Below, in pieces: positions 51,868-61,735 of a stretch of 64,000 nt of DNA. Made by a program: the position numbers and the translations under genes. The stretch is from Marinifilaceae bacterium (GTDB lineage Bacteria; Bacteroidota; Bacteroidia; Bacteroidales; Marinifilaceae). Each line of letters begins with the position of its first letter. Position 1 is the first letter of the stretch. The stretch spans positions 1 through 64,000 of the forward strand of contig JAGBFU010000064.1 of the NCBI GenBank assembly GCA_017936285.1. The letters run 5' to 3'. Below the pieces are notes generated by a model. The model did not search any database and was not told the origin of the DNA. It saw only the letters and a list, made by a program, of their open reading frames with translations.

Positions 51868-53412
51868 TTAAAATTTGGCACCCAACGTTAGCTTCATAAT
51901 GTGACGTTGATACTCATTCGTTACTGGAATTGATGCATACTCGCCCCAATTGTAAAATTGAGTTGTGTTGTTATATTTGCAGTTTGAGTAACTGAAATCA
52001 ATCATTGCCCACTCCTTTGACCAGCCAATTCCGCAGTTGTGTTGTTTTAAATCACTCTCCTCGGCATTTCGATATGGGGTTGCATTCAGGTTGTAACCAT
52101 ATCTTAAACTGAAGTTTCGGGTCAATTTAAATTCTGCTCCAACGGCATAGTTCCATTTGCTTGCATAGGTTGAACGAATTGAACTATTCAACTCTCCGTA
52201 AAGCGGCTCAAAGTTATAAAAATCATCGCCAGATTCCGAATATTTTGCCTTGCTATATGCGATATATTCAGCATCTGCGCTTATAATCAAACGCTTACCG
52301 ATAACTACGGCAGCTCCCAAATCAGCTCTCCATGCTGTACGCATACTGTAGTGATATGAGGTTAATGGGCTTGTATCTGAGAACCAATCACCATCTCTTC
52401 CAATTGTTTCGTCGCGCTCATTATTGTAAAATGCATCAATGTATGCGTCTGCGTCGTAATTAACCTCCCACCATGTTGGGGTGTGTATAGAGGCTCCCAG
52501 GCGTATGGCGTTGGTTGGTCTGTAAATAAGACCGAAACTGAATTGTGCTCCTACAGCGTCGTTGTGTTCCCAGGTATGGTAGTCATAATAATCCAGACCG
52601 CTTGGTGCATTCAATGCTGCTGCCTCACGGTATAGTGATGTATGACGATATGATAGTTGTTGTGCGCTGATACCCAATCCAACATACCACTTGTCACTGA
52701 TGTTAGCACCTAATGATACTGTGTAACTGCCTTGATATCCTTTCTCCCTGACTTTTTCGTTTTGTGATACCGCGTCGGTTACAGGGGTGCCATCGACACT
52801 ATTATCAAGTACAGAGAAGTAACCACCGTCACCATTTGGGTTGATTAGGTATGTGTTGTATGCCAACTGTCCGCCCAGTGAGTTCAGATAGTCTGGTTCG
52901 ATTCCCGCCGATTGTTCTGCCCACACATGTGTCATTGATGTAGGCGATGTCGGAACAAGACGATTTGTCTCAAGGTTGAAGTTATTTGTGTTGGTATATG
53001 CAATTCCTACGTTGAAGTAGCGCAGTGGTGCATCATCGCTAATCTTAAATGCGAGTACAAGCCCTAAATTATCCATCTGGAACGAGGTTCTTGAGGCTTT
53101 GCTTGTTGTAGAATTAGGGAAGCCATTTTCAATGAAGTTTGCATATGAACTACTCTTTGAGACTGTGGGATTCAAAGTGAGGGTGATTTCGGTATTTCGA
53201 AATACTCCCACTCCGGCGGGGTTTTTTGTAATACCGCTAACCTCGCCTCCAAGAGCTGTGAATGCTCCTCCCATAGCAGTTGCACGGGCACTTCCCATGT
53301 TGGTTTGACGTGAATATCTGCCTGCCTCCAGGATTGTTTGTGCTTCCACTCTGTTTATGCCAATACTTAGGCATATAGCGCAAAAAAGTGATATAGTATA
53401 AATTTTTTTCAT
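51868..53412 (-). CDS. FadL/OmpP1-like outer membrane transport protein
   Basis: A 514-residue protein with a signal peptide (about 1-24, ending VEAQ). The start of the mature protein, LEAGRYSRQTNMGSARATAMGGAFTALGGEVSGITKNPAGVG, is the FadL-family hallmark with an NPAG motif. Alternating amphipathic strands run to a terminal Phe (KLTLGAKF), as needed for barrel insertion by BAM. FadL members admit hydrophobic compounds; Bacteroidales homologues are often labelled hemin receptor or OmpP1 without proof. The Tyr/Trp/His-rich lipoprotein gene lies 45 bp upstream. Confidence 0.85.
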   Translation of the reverse strand: MKKIYTISLFCAICLSIGINRVEAQTILEAGRYSRQTNMGSARATAMGGAFTALGGEVSGITKNPAGVGVFRNTEITLTLNPTVSKSSSYANFIENGFPNSTTSKASRTSFQMDNLGLVLAFKISDDAPLRYFNVGIAYTNTNNFNLETNRLVPTSPTSMTHVWAEQSAGIEPDYLNSLGGQLAYNTYLINPNGDGGYFSVLDNSVDGTPVTDAVSQNEKVREKGYQGSYTVSLGANISDKWYVGLGISAQQLSYRHTSLYREAAALNAPSGLDYYDYHTWEHNDAVGAQFSFGLIYRPTNAIRLGASIHTPTWWEVNYDADAYIDAFYNNERDETIGRDGDWFSDTSPLTSYHYSMRTAWRADLGAAVVIGKRLIISADAEYIAYSKAKYSESGDDFYNFEPLYGELNSSIRSTYASKWNYAVGAEFKLTRNFSLRYGYNLNATPYRNAEESDLKQHNCGIGWSKEWAMIDFSYSNCKYNNTTQFYNWGEYASIPVTNEYQRHIMKLTLGAKF

Positions 53413-53457
53413 CTTACTTATTTTTCAAATAACAAGTTTCAAATACCTACATTTATG

Positions 53458-54843
53458 TTATCTTGTACGGCTTATTCTACCTCCGCCACCGCCAACATTG
53501 CGGCTTGCTCCTCCACCTGTAGGACGGCTGATTGAACTTCCGCCGGAGCGAGTTGGTGTACCGCTTCTATACGAACCGCTGTTACTTGGTCTTGTAACGC
53601 GACTGCTGCCACTATTCGTCGGACGAGTTACCCGACTACTACTACTGTTGTTGCTTGGACGAGTCACCCGACTGGTGCTACTGTTGCCGGTAGGTCTTGC
53701 TACCTTATTACTATTACTTTTACCGGGTCTTGTAACGGTTGTGGTGCCACTGCCATTTTGTGTCGGTCTGCTACTTTCAACTCTTGAGTTACCATTATTC
53801 TGTGTCGGTCTGTTGTTATCAACTCTTGTACCATTCGGTCTTCCGTTTGTTGTTCCCGGTCTTACAATCTGATCCTTTTTATTGTCAGGAGCGCCATTGC
53901 CGCCAACAACTCCACCGCCAACTCCAGGTCTCTGGGTTGTTCCCGGGGTGATGGTTTGGCCACCTCCCGGAGTTGTTGTAGGCCTCCATTTGCCTTGATT
54001 CGGACGGTGTCCTGGTTCCGGTTTCGGTGAGTGTCCGGGTTTGTTCGGCCCGGTCGGATTGTGAGGTCGGGTGTGTTCAGGTCTGTGTGGCCTGTAGCCC
54101 GGACCAGGGTAATATCCCGGATGGTGTGGTTTGTGGTGCGGGCCCGGATAATATCCCGGATAGTGATGTCCGTAGTAAGGATCATAGTAGTGATGATGGT
54201 GGTGATACCATGGGTCGTAGCACCATGGATCGTAATGATGAGGGCCATAGTACCATGGATCGTAATACCATGGATCGTAGTACCATGGGTTGTAATACCA
54301 TGGAGTTGCTACACTATAACTTATACCAACTCCAATACCGATTGATGTTCCGAACCTGACTCCTGCTCTCCATCGGTATGGAGAGTAGTCAAAGAATACA
54401 ATATCGGCAGAGGGGTATGGGCCAAACAGAAAGTCTGTGTAGATTGCGTAGTTGAGAGAGGTAGGAAACCACCAATATCTCCCATTTGATACAAAGACAT
54501 TCCAGTCGCTGCTGAAGGCCATGCTTTCGGCAATTGAAGCCTCGTTCGATACCATGTATCCAAATCCGTTAGGGTAGTTGCCGATAATGTCGTATGCTCT
54601 TCTCAGGTCAGCTTCACTGCCATCCCAGCCACCTAACCAATAACCCTCGATTTTTGGGGTATAATAAACAGGTTCCGGTGCCGGGGTTGAATTTACCACT
54701 ACCACACTCTTTGTGGCTTTTTGGGGTGCATAGTATATACCGTCACTATAATAACCGCTCTCAGTCCCTGTTGAATACAGGGAGATACATGATACGCATA
54801 ACCACGCACATAAACTTGCAAAAATAGGTGTTACTCTTTTCAT
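53458..54843 (-). CDS. Repetitive Tyr/Trp/His- and Arg/Pro/Ser-rich lipoprotein
   Basis: A 461-residue protein with a probable lipobox (LCVSC, Cys at about 19). Residues about 60-180 look folded (YWLGGWDGSEADLRRAYDIIGNYPNGFGYMVSNEAS). A segment at about 180-245 repeats WYYDPWYYDPWYY-like units and runs of His. Then comes a Pro/Gly/His-rich stretch (YYPGPHHKPHHPGYYPGP) and a C-terminal half of RVTRPTN/RVTRPSN repeats ending in GGGGRISRTR. I do not recognise a family for the whole protein. Low complexity and aromatic and His content suggest surface or metal/polysaccharide contact, but that is guesswork. Confidence 0.8.
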   Translation of the reverse strand: MKRVTPIFASLCAWLCVSCISLYSTGTESGYYSDGIYYAPQKATKSVVVVNSTPAPEPVYYTPKIEGYWLGGWDGSEADLRRAYDIIGNYPNGFGYMVSNEASIAESMAFSSDWNVFVSNGRYWWFPTSLNYAIYTDFLFGPYPSADIVFFDYSPYRWRAGVRFGTSIGIGVGISYSVATPWYYNPWYYDPWYYDPWYYGPHHYDPWCYDPWYHHHHHYYDPYYGHHYPGYYPGPHHKPHHPGYYPGPGYRPHRPEHTRPHNPTGPNKPGHSPKPEPGHRPNQGKWRPTTTPGGGQTITPGTTQRPGVGGGVVGGNGAPDNKKDQIVRPGTTNGRPNGTRVDNNRPTQNNGNSRVESSRPTQNGSGTTTVTRPGKSNSNKVARPTGNSSTSRVTRPSNNSSSSRVTRPTNSGSSRVTRPSNSGSYRSGTPTRSGGSSISRPTGGGASRNVGGGGGRISRTR

Positions 54844-54910
54844 ATGCGTTACTTTTTAATATTTGACGTAAAAATAGTGCTTTATATTTAAATATTCCTT
54901 AAAAAATCCC

Positions 54911-54918
54911 TAATTTTG
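54911..54918 (+). promoter_or_regulatory. -7 box (TAATTTTG) before proS
   Basis: A perfect TAnnTTTG 25 bp before the proS ATG. The -33 region has no clear TTTG. Confidence 0.5.
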
Positions 54919-54943
54919 CCTTGTTTTATATAAATTAAAGAAA

Positions 54944-56419
54944 ATGGGTAAATTTTTAACATCTCGAAGTGAAGATTATTCGCAGTGGTACAATGAGTTA
55001 GTGGTAAAGGCCGGATTGGCTGAGCAGTCTGCTGTGCGTGGTTGTATGGTGATTAAACCATACGGATATGCTATATGGGAGAAGATGCAGCGTCAGTTGG
55101 ATAATATGTTTAAGGAGACCGGACACTACAATGCATATTTTCCTCTGTTGATTCCGAAGTCTTTCTTCTCAAGAGAGGCTGATCACGTTGAAGGTTTTGC
55201 CAAGGAGTGTGCTGTTGTTACTCACTATCGTTTGAAAAATGATCCGAATGGTGCCGGTGTTGTTGTTGATCCGGCTGCAAAATTGGAGGAGGAGTATATT
55301 ATCCGTCCAACATCAGAGACAATTATCTGGAATACATATAAGAACTGGATTCAATCTTATCGCGACCTGCCTATTTTGTGCAATCAGTGGGCTAATGTGA
55401 TGCGTTGGGAGATGCGCACAAGAATCTTCCTGCGTACTGCCGAGTTCTTGTGGCAGGAGGGCCACACTGCTCATGCTACAAAAGAGGAGGCTATCGAGGA
55501 GACAATGAAGATGATTCATGTGTATGAGCAGTTTGCTCGTGAGTGGATGGCAATGCCTGTGATTATGGGTCATAAGAGTGATAATGAGCGCTTTGCCGGT
55601 GCTTTGGATACTTGTACAATTGAGGCTTTGATGCAGGATGGTAAGGCATTGCAGGCTGGAACATCGCACTTCCTGGGACAGAATTTTGCCAAGGCGTTTG
55701 ATGTGCAGTTTACTGATAAGAGTGGTAAACTGGAGTACGTTTGGGCAACCTCATGGGGTGTATCTACACGTTTGATGGGTGCTTTGATTATGGCTCACTC
55801 TGATGACAATGGTTTGGTATTGCCTCCGAAATTGGCTCCTATTCAGGTTGTAATCGTTCCTATCTTCAAGAAGTCTGAGGGATTGCAGAAGATATCAGAG
55901 AGAGTTGATCCTCTTATTGCAAAGTTGAAGGCGATGGGAGTGTCGGTTAAGTTTGATGATGACGATACACAGAAACCGGGATGGAAGTTTGCAGAGTATG
56001 AGTTGAAGGGAGTGCCTGTACGTCTGGCTATCGGTGAGCGCGATTTGGAGAATGGAACCATCGAGGTTGCACGAAGAGATACCTTGACCAAGGAGACCTT
56101 GCCTATCGAGGGCGTTGAGGAGAAGATTGTTACATTGTTGGATGAGATTCAACAGAATATCTACAAGAAGGCGTATGACTTCCGTGAGTCAATGATTACT
56201 AAAGTCGATGATTACGAGGAGTTTAAGAAGTTGATTGAGACTAAAGGCGGATTCTTCCTTTGCCACTGGGATGGAACAACCGAGACCGAGGAGCAGATTA
56301 AGGCTGATACCAAGGCAACTATTCGTTGTATTCCTTTCGACGGTGAAGAGGAGGAGGGTAAGTGTATGGTTACCGGAAAGCCTTCTCATAGAAGAGTTTT
56401 GATTGCAAAAGCTTATTAA
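54944..56419 (+). CDS. proS: Prolyl-tRNA synthetase (archaeal/eukaryotic-type)
   Basis: A 491-residue class II aminoacyl-tRNA synthetase charging tRNA-Pro. Motif 1 lies near [16 protein letters not shown], motif 2 is [26 protein letters not shown], and motif 3 is [22 protein letters not shown]. The anticodon-binding domain and the zinc-like C-terminal domain end in the Tyr (IAKAY) characteristic of the type without the editing INS domain. Bacteroidetes commonly carry this shorter type. It is followed by pepT after a 7-bp gap. Confidence 0.97.
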   Translation: MGKFLTSRSEDYSQWYNELVVKAGLAEQSAVRGCMVIKPYGYAIWEKMQRQLDNMFKETGHYNAYFPLLIPKSFFSREADHVEGFAKECAVVTHYRLKNDPNGAGVVVDPAAKLEEEYIIRPTSETIIWNTYKNWIQSYRDLPILCNQWANVMRWEMRTRIFLRTAEFLWQEGHTAHATKEEAIEETMKMIHVYEQFAREWMAMPVIMGHKSDNERFAGALDTCTIEALMQDGKALQAGTSHFLGQNFAKAFDVQFTDKSGKLEYVWATSWGVSTRLMGALIMAHSDDNGLVLPPKLAPIQVVIVPIFKKSEGLQKISERVDPLIAKLKAMGVSVKFDDDDTQKPGWKFAEYELKGVPVRLAIGERDLENGTIEVARRDTLTKETLPIEGVEEKIVTLLDEIQQNIYKKAYDFRESMITKVDDYEEFKKLIETKGGFFLCHWDGTTETEEQIKADTKATIRCIPFDGEEEEGKCMVTGKPSHRRVLIAKAY

Positions 56420-56426
56420 TAGAGAT

Positions 56427-57647
56427 ATGACACAGGTTTTAGAGCGTTTTTTGAAGTATGTGCAGTGTGCAACACAATCAGATCCGCACACCCATACAAC
56501 ACCAAGTACTCCTGAGCAGACAGTATTTGCTCACCAGTTGGCCGATGAGATGCGTGAAATAGGAATGAGCGATGTATCGGTTGATGAGAATAGTTATGTG
56601 ATGGGTTTTTTGCCTTCAAATATTGAGAAGGAGGTGCCGGTATTGGGCTTTATTGCACATATGGACACAAGTCCCGATTTCTCGGGTAAGGATGTGAAGC
56701 CTCGCCTTGTAGAGTATAAGGGGGGGGACATTCTGTTGAACGAGGAACTGGATATTGCAATAACGCTCGAAAGCTCTCCGGAGTTGAAGAATTTTATTGG
56801 CGATACCCTGGTTGTTACTGATGGTACAACCCTTCTTGGTGCAGATGATAAGGCGGGAATAGCAGAGATTATGACTGCTATGGAGTACCTTATTCAACAT
56901 CCAGAGATCAAGCATGGTAAGATTGCAGTTTGTATAACTCCAGATGAGGAGATAGGCGAGGGCGCAGATCATTTTGATTTAGAGAAGTTTGGTGCCAAGT
57001 ATGCCTATACCATGGATGGAGGAGAGAAGGGATGTCTTGAGTATGAGAACTTTAATGCAGCGTACGCAAAGATAACATTTACCGGAAAGAATTATCATCC
57101 GGGTTATGCCAAGAATCGTATGGTAAACTCTATTGCATTGAGTCAGTATTTCTTAGCTAATATGCCTAAACGTGAGGTACCTGAGGCTACAGAGGGATAT
57201 GAGGGATTCTTCCATGTTTATACAATAAAAGGTGGCGTTGAGAGTACCGAGATAGAGATGATTATCCGTGATTTTGACTTTGACAGTTTCAGCCGCAGAA
57301 AGAAACTTATTGAGAATCTTGTTACAGATATGGTTAAAAAGTTCGGTGATGTTGTCAAACTTGAACTTCGTGACCAGTATGCAAATATGCTTGAGAAGAT
57401 TGAGCCGGTTCGTTTCGTGGTTGATATTGCGCGTCAGGCTATGATGGATTGTGATGTTAAGCCTGCAATTCAGCCTATTCGTGGCGGTACTGACGGAGTG
57501 AGATTGTCGTACATGGGAATGCCTACTCCTAACCTCTTTTCCGGAGCAATGAATATGCACGGAAAGTATGAGTATGTGTCGGTTGATACTCTTGAGAGTG
57601 CAGTTAAGGTAATTGTGCGAATATCAGAGTTGTACGTCAATTTGTAA
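56427..57647 (+). CDS. pepT: Peptidase T (tripeptidase)
   Basis: A dinuclear zinc M20 aminopeptidase that removes the N-terminal residue of tripeptides. I start it at the ATG at 56427 (406 residues, MTQVLERFLKYVQ); the 8-residue extension to 56403 overlaps proS and is unlikely. Metal and catalytic blocks are GFIAHMDTSPDFSG, GADDKAGIAEIMTAMEYL, CITPDEEIGEGADHFD, MDGGEKGCLEYENFNAA and IRGGTDGVRLSYMGMPTPNLFSG. The transporter gene starts 2 bp downstream. Confidence 0.95.
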   Translation: MTQVLERFLKYVQCATQSDPHTHTTPSTPEQTVFAHQLADEMREIGMSDVSVDENSYVMGFLPSNIEKEVPVLGFIAHMDTSPDFSGKDVKPRLVEYKGGDILLNEELDIAITLESSPELKNFIGDTLVVTDGTTLLGADDKAGIAEIMTAMEYLIQHPEIKHGKIAVCITPDEEIGEGADHFDLEKFGAKYAYTMDGGEKGCLEYENFNAAYAKITFTGKNYHPGYAKNRMVNSIALSQYFLANMPKREVPEATEGYEGFFHVYTIKGGVESTEIEMIIRDFDFDSFSRRKKLIENLVTDMVKKFGDVVKLELRDQYANMLEKIEPVRFVVDIARQAMMDCDVKPAIQPIRGGTDGVRLSYMGMPTPNLFSGAMNMHGKYEYVSVDTLESAVKVIVRISELYVNL

Positions 57648-57649
57648 TT

Positions 57650-58549
57650 ATGTCTCAACAGATAAAATCACTATTCCTGCTGGCCGCAATGGCAGCAGGA
57701 ATTTTTGGATATAGATGGTTGGCCGAATTATCATTCCTGTCGCCATATCTTATATCTTCAATGTTACTCTTTACCTATTGTAAGGTGTCATTAAAGGATT
57801 TGCACTTTACTCCTCTTCATTGGTGGCTTTTAGGATTTCAACTGTTAGTGTCGCTGTTGTGCTACGTAGTATTGTCGCCGATAAATGCAATATTGGCTCA
57901 GGGAGTAATGATATGTATCTTCATCCCGACAGCCAATGCCTCGCCCGTAATTGCCGGTATGCTTGGAGGAAATGTAGCTGTTCTGGCAACCTACCTTTTG
58001 TTGTGTAATGTTTGTGCAGCCCTTATGGCTCCCATCTATTTCAGTTTTATGGGCGAGAGTGCGGAGTACTCGTTCTGGGGAACAGTTTTGTATATATGCA
58101 AAAGAGTTATCCCATTGATTATAGGGCCGTTACTTGTTGCACAAATTATTGAGAGAGTATCAAAAAGAGTTCATGATAAGATGAAGAAGTTGCAGAAGGT
58201 TACATTCTATCTGTGGAACATAACATTGATGTTTGTGATGGCAGGAGCGACAAAGTTTATTATCAAAGAACTTGAGAGCGGGGTGTTGAGAGTTGGGGAG
58301 TTTATCCTGTATCTGGCAGCAGCATTGGTTGTGTGTCTGCTCCAGTTCTGGCTGGGTCGCAGAATAGGTCATAAGTATGGCGATGCAGTTGTCGGGGGAC
58401 AGGGGTTGGGACAGAAGAATACCATTCTTGCAATATGGATGACTCAGACCTATTTGAATCCTGTGGCTTGTATTGTGCCTACAGCATATATCGTGTGGCA
58501 GAATATTGTGAATTCTGTTCAGATATGGCAACATAAATCTGATAAATAA
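57650..58549 (+). CDS. BASS-type (bile acid:sodium symporter-like) membrane protein
   Basis: A 299-residue protein with about nine hydrophobic segments. The segments FIPTANASPVIAGMLGGNVAVLATYLL (crossover region) and GQGLGQKNTILAIWMTQTYLNPVACIVP fit the BASS fold, in which a GxxN-x-A motif coordinates Na+ and substrate. Substrates of bacterial members range from bile salts to pantoate and organic acids; nothing here decides. Its start 2 bp after pepT suggests coexpression with the tripeptidase. Confidence 0.8.
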   Translation: MSQQIKSLFLLAAMAAGIFGYRWLAELSFLSPYLISSMLLFTYCKVSLKDLHFTPLHWWLLGFQLLVSLLCYVVLSPINAILAQGVMICIFIPTANASPVIAGMLGGNVAVLATYLLLCNVCAALMAPIYFSFMGESAEYSFWGTVLYICKRVIPLIIGPLLVAQIIERVSKRVHDKMKKLQKVTFYLWNITLMFVMAGATKFIIKELESGVLRVGEFILYLAAALVVCLLQFWLGRRIGHKYGDAVVGGQGLGQKNTILAIWMTQTYLNPVACIVPTAYIVWQNIVNSVQIWQHKSDK

Positions 58550-58562
58550 AGGCTCATTGCCC

Positions 58563-58595
58563 TATTGCAAATGTTTTTTGAAAGTTGTACATTTG
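58563..58595 (+). promoter_or_regulatory. Promoter of guaB
   Basis: TATTG (58563-58567), a 20-bp spacer, and TACATTTG (58588-58595), a perfect TAnnTTTG, 37 bp before the guaB ATG. Confidence 0.6.
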
Positions 58596-58631
58596 CAAAT
58601 TAAGAAATTAATTAAAATTAAAATATAGAAT

Positions 58632-60128
58632 ATGGCTCAGATTATCGAGAAGGTTTCCCGTACATTCGGTGAGTATTTGCTAATTCCGGGACTGACAACT
58701 AAGGAGTGTACACCTGCTAATGTGTGCTTAAAGACCCCATTGGTAAAGTATAAAAAGGGTGAAAAGCCTGCTATTACATTGAACATTCCGTTTGTATCTG
58801 CTATTATGCAGTCGGTTTCAGACGATGGATTGGCAATTGAGTTGGCACGTAACGGTGGATTGTCGTTTATCTTTGGTTCACAACCTATTGAGAGTCAGGC
58901 AGAGATGGTTCGTAAGGTTAAGAAGTTTAAGGCTGGATTTGTTCCAAGTGACTCAAACGTACGTCCTGATGCAACTCTTGCAGATGTTGAGAAGATTATT
59001 GAGTATACAGGTCACACCACAATGGGTGTTACAGATGATGGTACTGCAAATGGTAAGCTTCTTGGTATCCTGACAAGCAGAGATTACCGTTTGGATCATG
59101 ACGGACGCGACTCTTTGGTTAAGAATTTCATGACTCCATTTGATAAATTGACAGTAGGAAAACTTGGTATTACCCTTTCAGAGGCAAACCAGATTATCTG
59201 GGATAATAAGTTGAATACATTGCCTATCATTGATGATGAGCAGCATTTGGTATATTTCGTGTTCCGTAAGGATTACGATTCTCATCGTGAGCATCCTAAT
59301 GAGTTGCTTGATCCTGAGACAAAGTGTCTGCTTGTAGGTGCTGGAATTAATAGCCGTGACTATGCAGAGCGTGTTCCTGCATTGGTTGAAGCAGGTGTTG
59401 ATGTTTTGTGTATTGATTCCTCTGATGGATTCTCAGAGTGGCAGCAAGAGACAATTGCCTGGATCAAGGAGAAGTACAATGGCAAGGTATTGGTTGGAGC
59501 CGGTAATGTTGTTGACAAAGAGGGCTTTGACTATCTTGTAGAGGCTGGTGCTGACTTTATTAAGGTTGGAATCGGAGGAGGTTCTATCTGTATTACCCGT
59601 GAGCAGAAGGGAATTGGTCGTGGACAGGCTACTGCAATCCTTGATGTTGCAGCGGCTCGTGATGAGTATTTCCAGAAGACAGGTATCTATATTCCAATCT
59701 GTAGTGATGGAGGTTTGGTTCACGATTATCACATGTCATTGGCTTTGGCTATGGGTGCTGATTTCTTGATGATGGGTCGTTACTTTGCTCGTTTCGATGA
59801 GTCACCAACCAAGAAGTTGTACCTGAACGGAAACTATGTTAAGGAGTATTGGGGCGAGGGATCAAGTCGTGCTCGTAACTGGCAACGTTATGATATGGGT
59901 GGCAAAGGTGGTGCCATGAAGTTTGAAGAGGGAGTTGACAGCTATGTTCCATATGCAGGAAAGATGAAGGATAATCTTGAGGTAACTCTTGGAAAAATTA
60001 TCTCTACAATGTGTAGTTGTGGATCAATTACAATTCCTGATTTCCAACGAGATGCAAAGATAACTTTGGTTTCATCTACCTCTATTGTTGAGGGTGGAGC
60101 ACACGATGTTATCGTTAAGGATAAATAA
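58632..60128 (+). CDS. guaB: IMP dehydrogenase
   Basis: A 498-residue NAD-dependent enzyme converting IMP to XMP, the committed step to guanine nucleotides. The TIM barrel opens with [21 protein letters not shown] and [20 protein letters not shown] pair is inserted at about 110-230 ([26 protein letters not shown] and [21 protein letters not shown]). The catalytic loop is [20 protein letters not shown]; most bacterial IMPDHs read GPGSICTTR there. The flap includes [17 protein letters not shown]. The next gene starts 12 bp downstream. Confidence 0.96.
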   Translation: MAQIIEKVSRTFGEYLLIPGLTTKECTPANVCLKTPLVKYKKGEKPAITLNIPFVSAIMQSVSDDGLAIELARNGGLSFIFGSQPIESQAEMVRKVKKFKAGFVPSDSNVRPDATLADVEKIIEYTGHTTMGVTDDGTANGKLLGILTSRDYRLDHDGRDSLVKNFMTPFDKLTVGKLGITLSEANQIIWDNKLNTLPIIDDEQHLVYFVFRKDYDSHREHPNELLDPETKCLLVGAGINSRDYAERVPALVEAGVDVLCIDSSDGFSEWQQETIAWIKEKYNGKVLVGAGNVVDKEGFDYLVEAGADFIKVGIGGGSICITREQKGIGRGQATAILDVAAARDEYFQKTGIYIPICSDGGLVHDYHMSLALAMGADFLMMGRYFARFDESPTKKLYLNGNYVKEYWGEGSSRARNWQRYDMGGKGGAMKFEEGVDSYVPYAGKMKDNLEVTLGKIISTMCSCGSITIPDFQRDAKITLVSSTSIVEGGAHDVIVKDK

Positions 60129-60139
60129 TTATCTTCGTA

Positions 60140-60949
60140 ATGAAGAGTAAGAAGGGATATGTTTTTGCGGGAGGAGTAGGTTTACTACTCCTCTTTGCTC
60201 TTATGGCAATTCATAGCTGGCTTGCTTATGGTGAGGGCGTGGTGTCTTCTGAACATAAATCCGGTGCTGATGATAAATATATTAGCTATAATATGGAGAG
60301 TGTTAATGGAGATAACTATCTGGTAATCAAAGGCACAAACGTAATCCCTGAGTTCGTTGATTCTGTGGCGCCCAATATATCAGACAGTGATATTGTATTA
60401 GCAGTAGCAGCTGCATTTACGGGTGAGCGTCTGGACTACTATAAGCCATTTAATATTGGCGGTAATTATGTGGTTAAAGGCATTGCCAAGAAAGGCTTTT
60501 CATCAAAGTATTGTACCGGTTATTTTGCTGCATTCGGAGATGGTTTCCATATTGGTTCTAATATGGATGAGATTAACGGTAAAGGTAAGGCCATTCTGTA
60601 TCATAAACAGAAGGCAATTGATAGTAAATCGAGCTATTTTCAACAGTTGCTTCTGGTGCATAATGGAATGATTACCGACTATATTCCCTTTACAAAGGAG
60701 AATCAATACAGAGCATTATGTGAAAAGGATGGTGAGTTGTTGATAGTACAATCTCTGGATAAGGTTACATGTCGTGATTTTTCAGAGGCACTTGTTGTTT
60801 TAGGTGTGAACAATGCTCTCTATCTGGATATGGGAAGTTGGGCGTGGGGATGGTTCCGAGAGAATAATGGCAGTCTGTATGAGTTGAGTTACCGTTTTCC
60901 GGAAACCCGATATCAGACCAATTGGATTGTCTTCAGGAAAAGAAAGTAG
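60140..60949 (+). CDS. Membrane-anchored NAGPA/phosphodiester glycosidase-like protein
   Basis: A 269-residue protein with one N-terminal hydrophobic segment (about 7-27). The outer domain contains AAAFTGERLDYYKPFNIGGNYV, QQLLLVHNGMITDYIPFTKENQYRALCEKDG and FSEALVVLGVNNALYLDMGSWAWGWFREN. That order (a gly-rich early loop, a cleft residue block, an Ala-x-x-LDxG motif) resembles the phosphodiester glycosidase (NAGPA) family, but the match is weak by eye. It probably shares the guaB transcript and ends before the terminator at 60962-60991. Confidence 0.55.
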   Translation: MKSKKGYVFAGGVGLLLLFALMAIHSWLAYGEGVVSSEHKSGADDKYISYNMESVNGDNYLVIKGTNVIPEFVDSVAPNISDSDIVLAVAAAFTGERLDYYKPFNIGGNYVVKGIAKKGFSSKYCTGYFAAFGDGFHIGSNMDEINGKGKAILYHKQKAIDSKSSYFQQLLLVHNGMITDYIPFTKENQYRALCEKDGELLIVQSLDKVTCRDFSEALVVLGVNNALYLDMGSWAWGWFRENNGSLYELSYRFPETRYQTNWIVFRKRK

Positions 60950-60961
60950 AATGATGATAAA

Positions 60962-60991
60962 AAAAAACAGCCGTCACAACGGCTGTTTTTT
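60962..60991. terminator. Terminator between convergent genes
   Basis: AACAGCCGT and ACGGCTGTT pair perfectly around a CACA loop, with a run of seven A before and seven T after, so it can act in both directions. Confidence 0.9.
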
Positions 60992-61014
60992 TATCATCAT
61001 GTTTGCTCAGTTGA

Positions 61015-61491
61015 TTATGAAAGGTGCTTCATTGCACGGTTACCCTTAATGTTAACTGTCTCTACCTTTACATCGCCATCCATCAAATACCACTCTTCCT
61101 CCTCAGGGAAATAACGGAATGATGCGCTCTCTGGTCCATTGATAGCCTCTACAGCAACGTTGTTGCGAGTCTTGATAACTCTGTAGTCATTACCTTTGTA
61201 CTTAACATTGCTCTCCTCAACCTGACCCTCTTCCATTGCTACAGGGTTTGTTCCTCCCCAGAACTCAATTGAGTTCAGTACAATAGCATCGGCCAAAGCA
61301 CAAATCTCATAAGCAGGAACGATACAGAAGGCAATAAATACTAACTCATTTATTCCCTTTTTGTTGGATACTTGTCCATTCCATCCATGAAGTTTTGATG
61401 TAAGTGCGAATGAGCCGTAACAACCTGTTGACATAGCGCCAACACATGCAAGCATAACTGCAATCATTGTGTTTCTGAAAAACTTCTTCAT
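61015..61491 (-). CDS. DUF3332 family lipoprotein
   Basis: A 158-residue lipoprotein with the lipobox STGCYGSFALTSKLHGWNGQVSNK: the Cys is at about 24 and the CxGSFxLTxKLxxWN stretch is the DUF3332 signature. A second hydrophobic segment (about 48-72, INELVFIAFCIVPAYEICALADAIVLNSIEFW) is also typical. The C-terminal part is beta-like and acidic. Function unknown; the family is found in Bacteroidetes and Vibrio-like proteobacteria. Confidence 0.88.
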   Translation of the reverse strand: MKKFFRNTMIAVMLACVGAMSTGCYGSFALTSKLHGWNGQVSNKKGINELVFIAFCIVPAYEICALADAIVLNSIEFWGGTNPVAMEEGQVEESNVKYKGNDYRVIKTRNNVAVEAINGPESASFRYFPEEEEWYLMDGDVKVETVNIKGNRAMKHLS

Positions 61492-61659
61492 AACGTTGAC
61501 TTTTAATTGTTAATTACTATATTTAACTCTGATTTTCATTTCATATAATCCATATAAAAGAGTATATGTTTATTTCGTCTGTAAAAATAGTTAAGAAATT
61601 GTAATTATCCAATATATAAGTGTTTTTTTTAATCTCTTTATGTAGATGTTTTTTAATGC

Positions 61660-61694
61660 TTTGTTACGCGCAGATAAAGAATTTTGTAATTTTG
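61660..61694 (+). promoter_or_regulatory. Promoter of the M1 aminopeptidase gene
   Basis: TTTG (61660-61663) and TAATTTTG (61687-61694) with a 23-bp spacer, slightly longer than ideal, 41 bp before the ATG at 61736. The remainder of the 244-bp divergent gap (61492-61735) is AT-rich with no feature I can name. Confidence 0.5.
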
Positions 61695-61735
61695 CCTCTA
61701 TAAGTTACTATTACAAATTTATTTTTTAACATATT

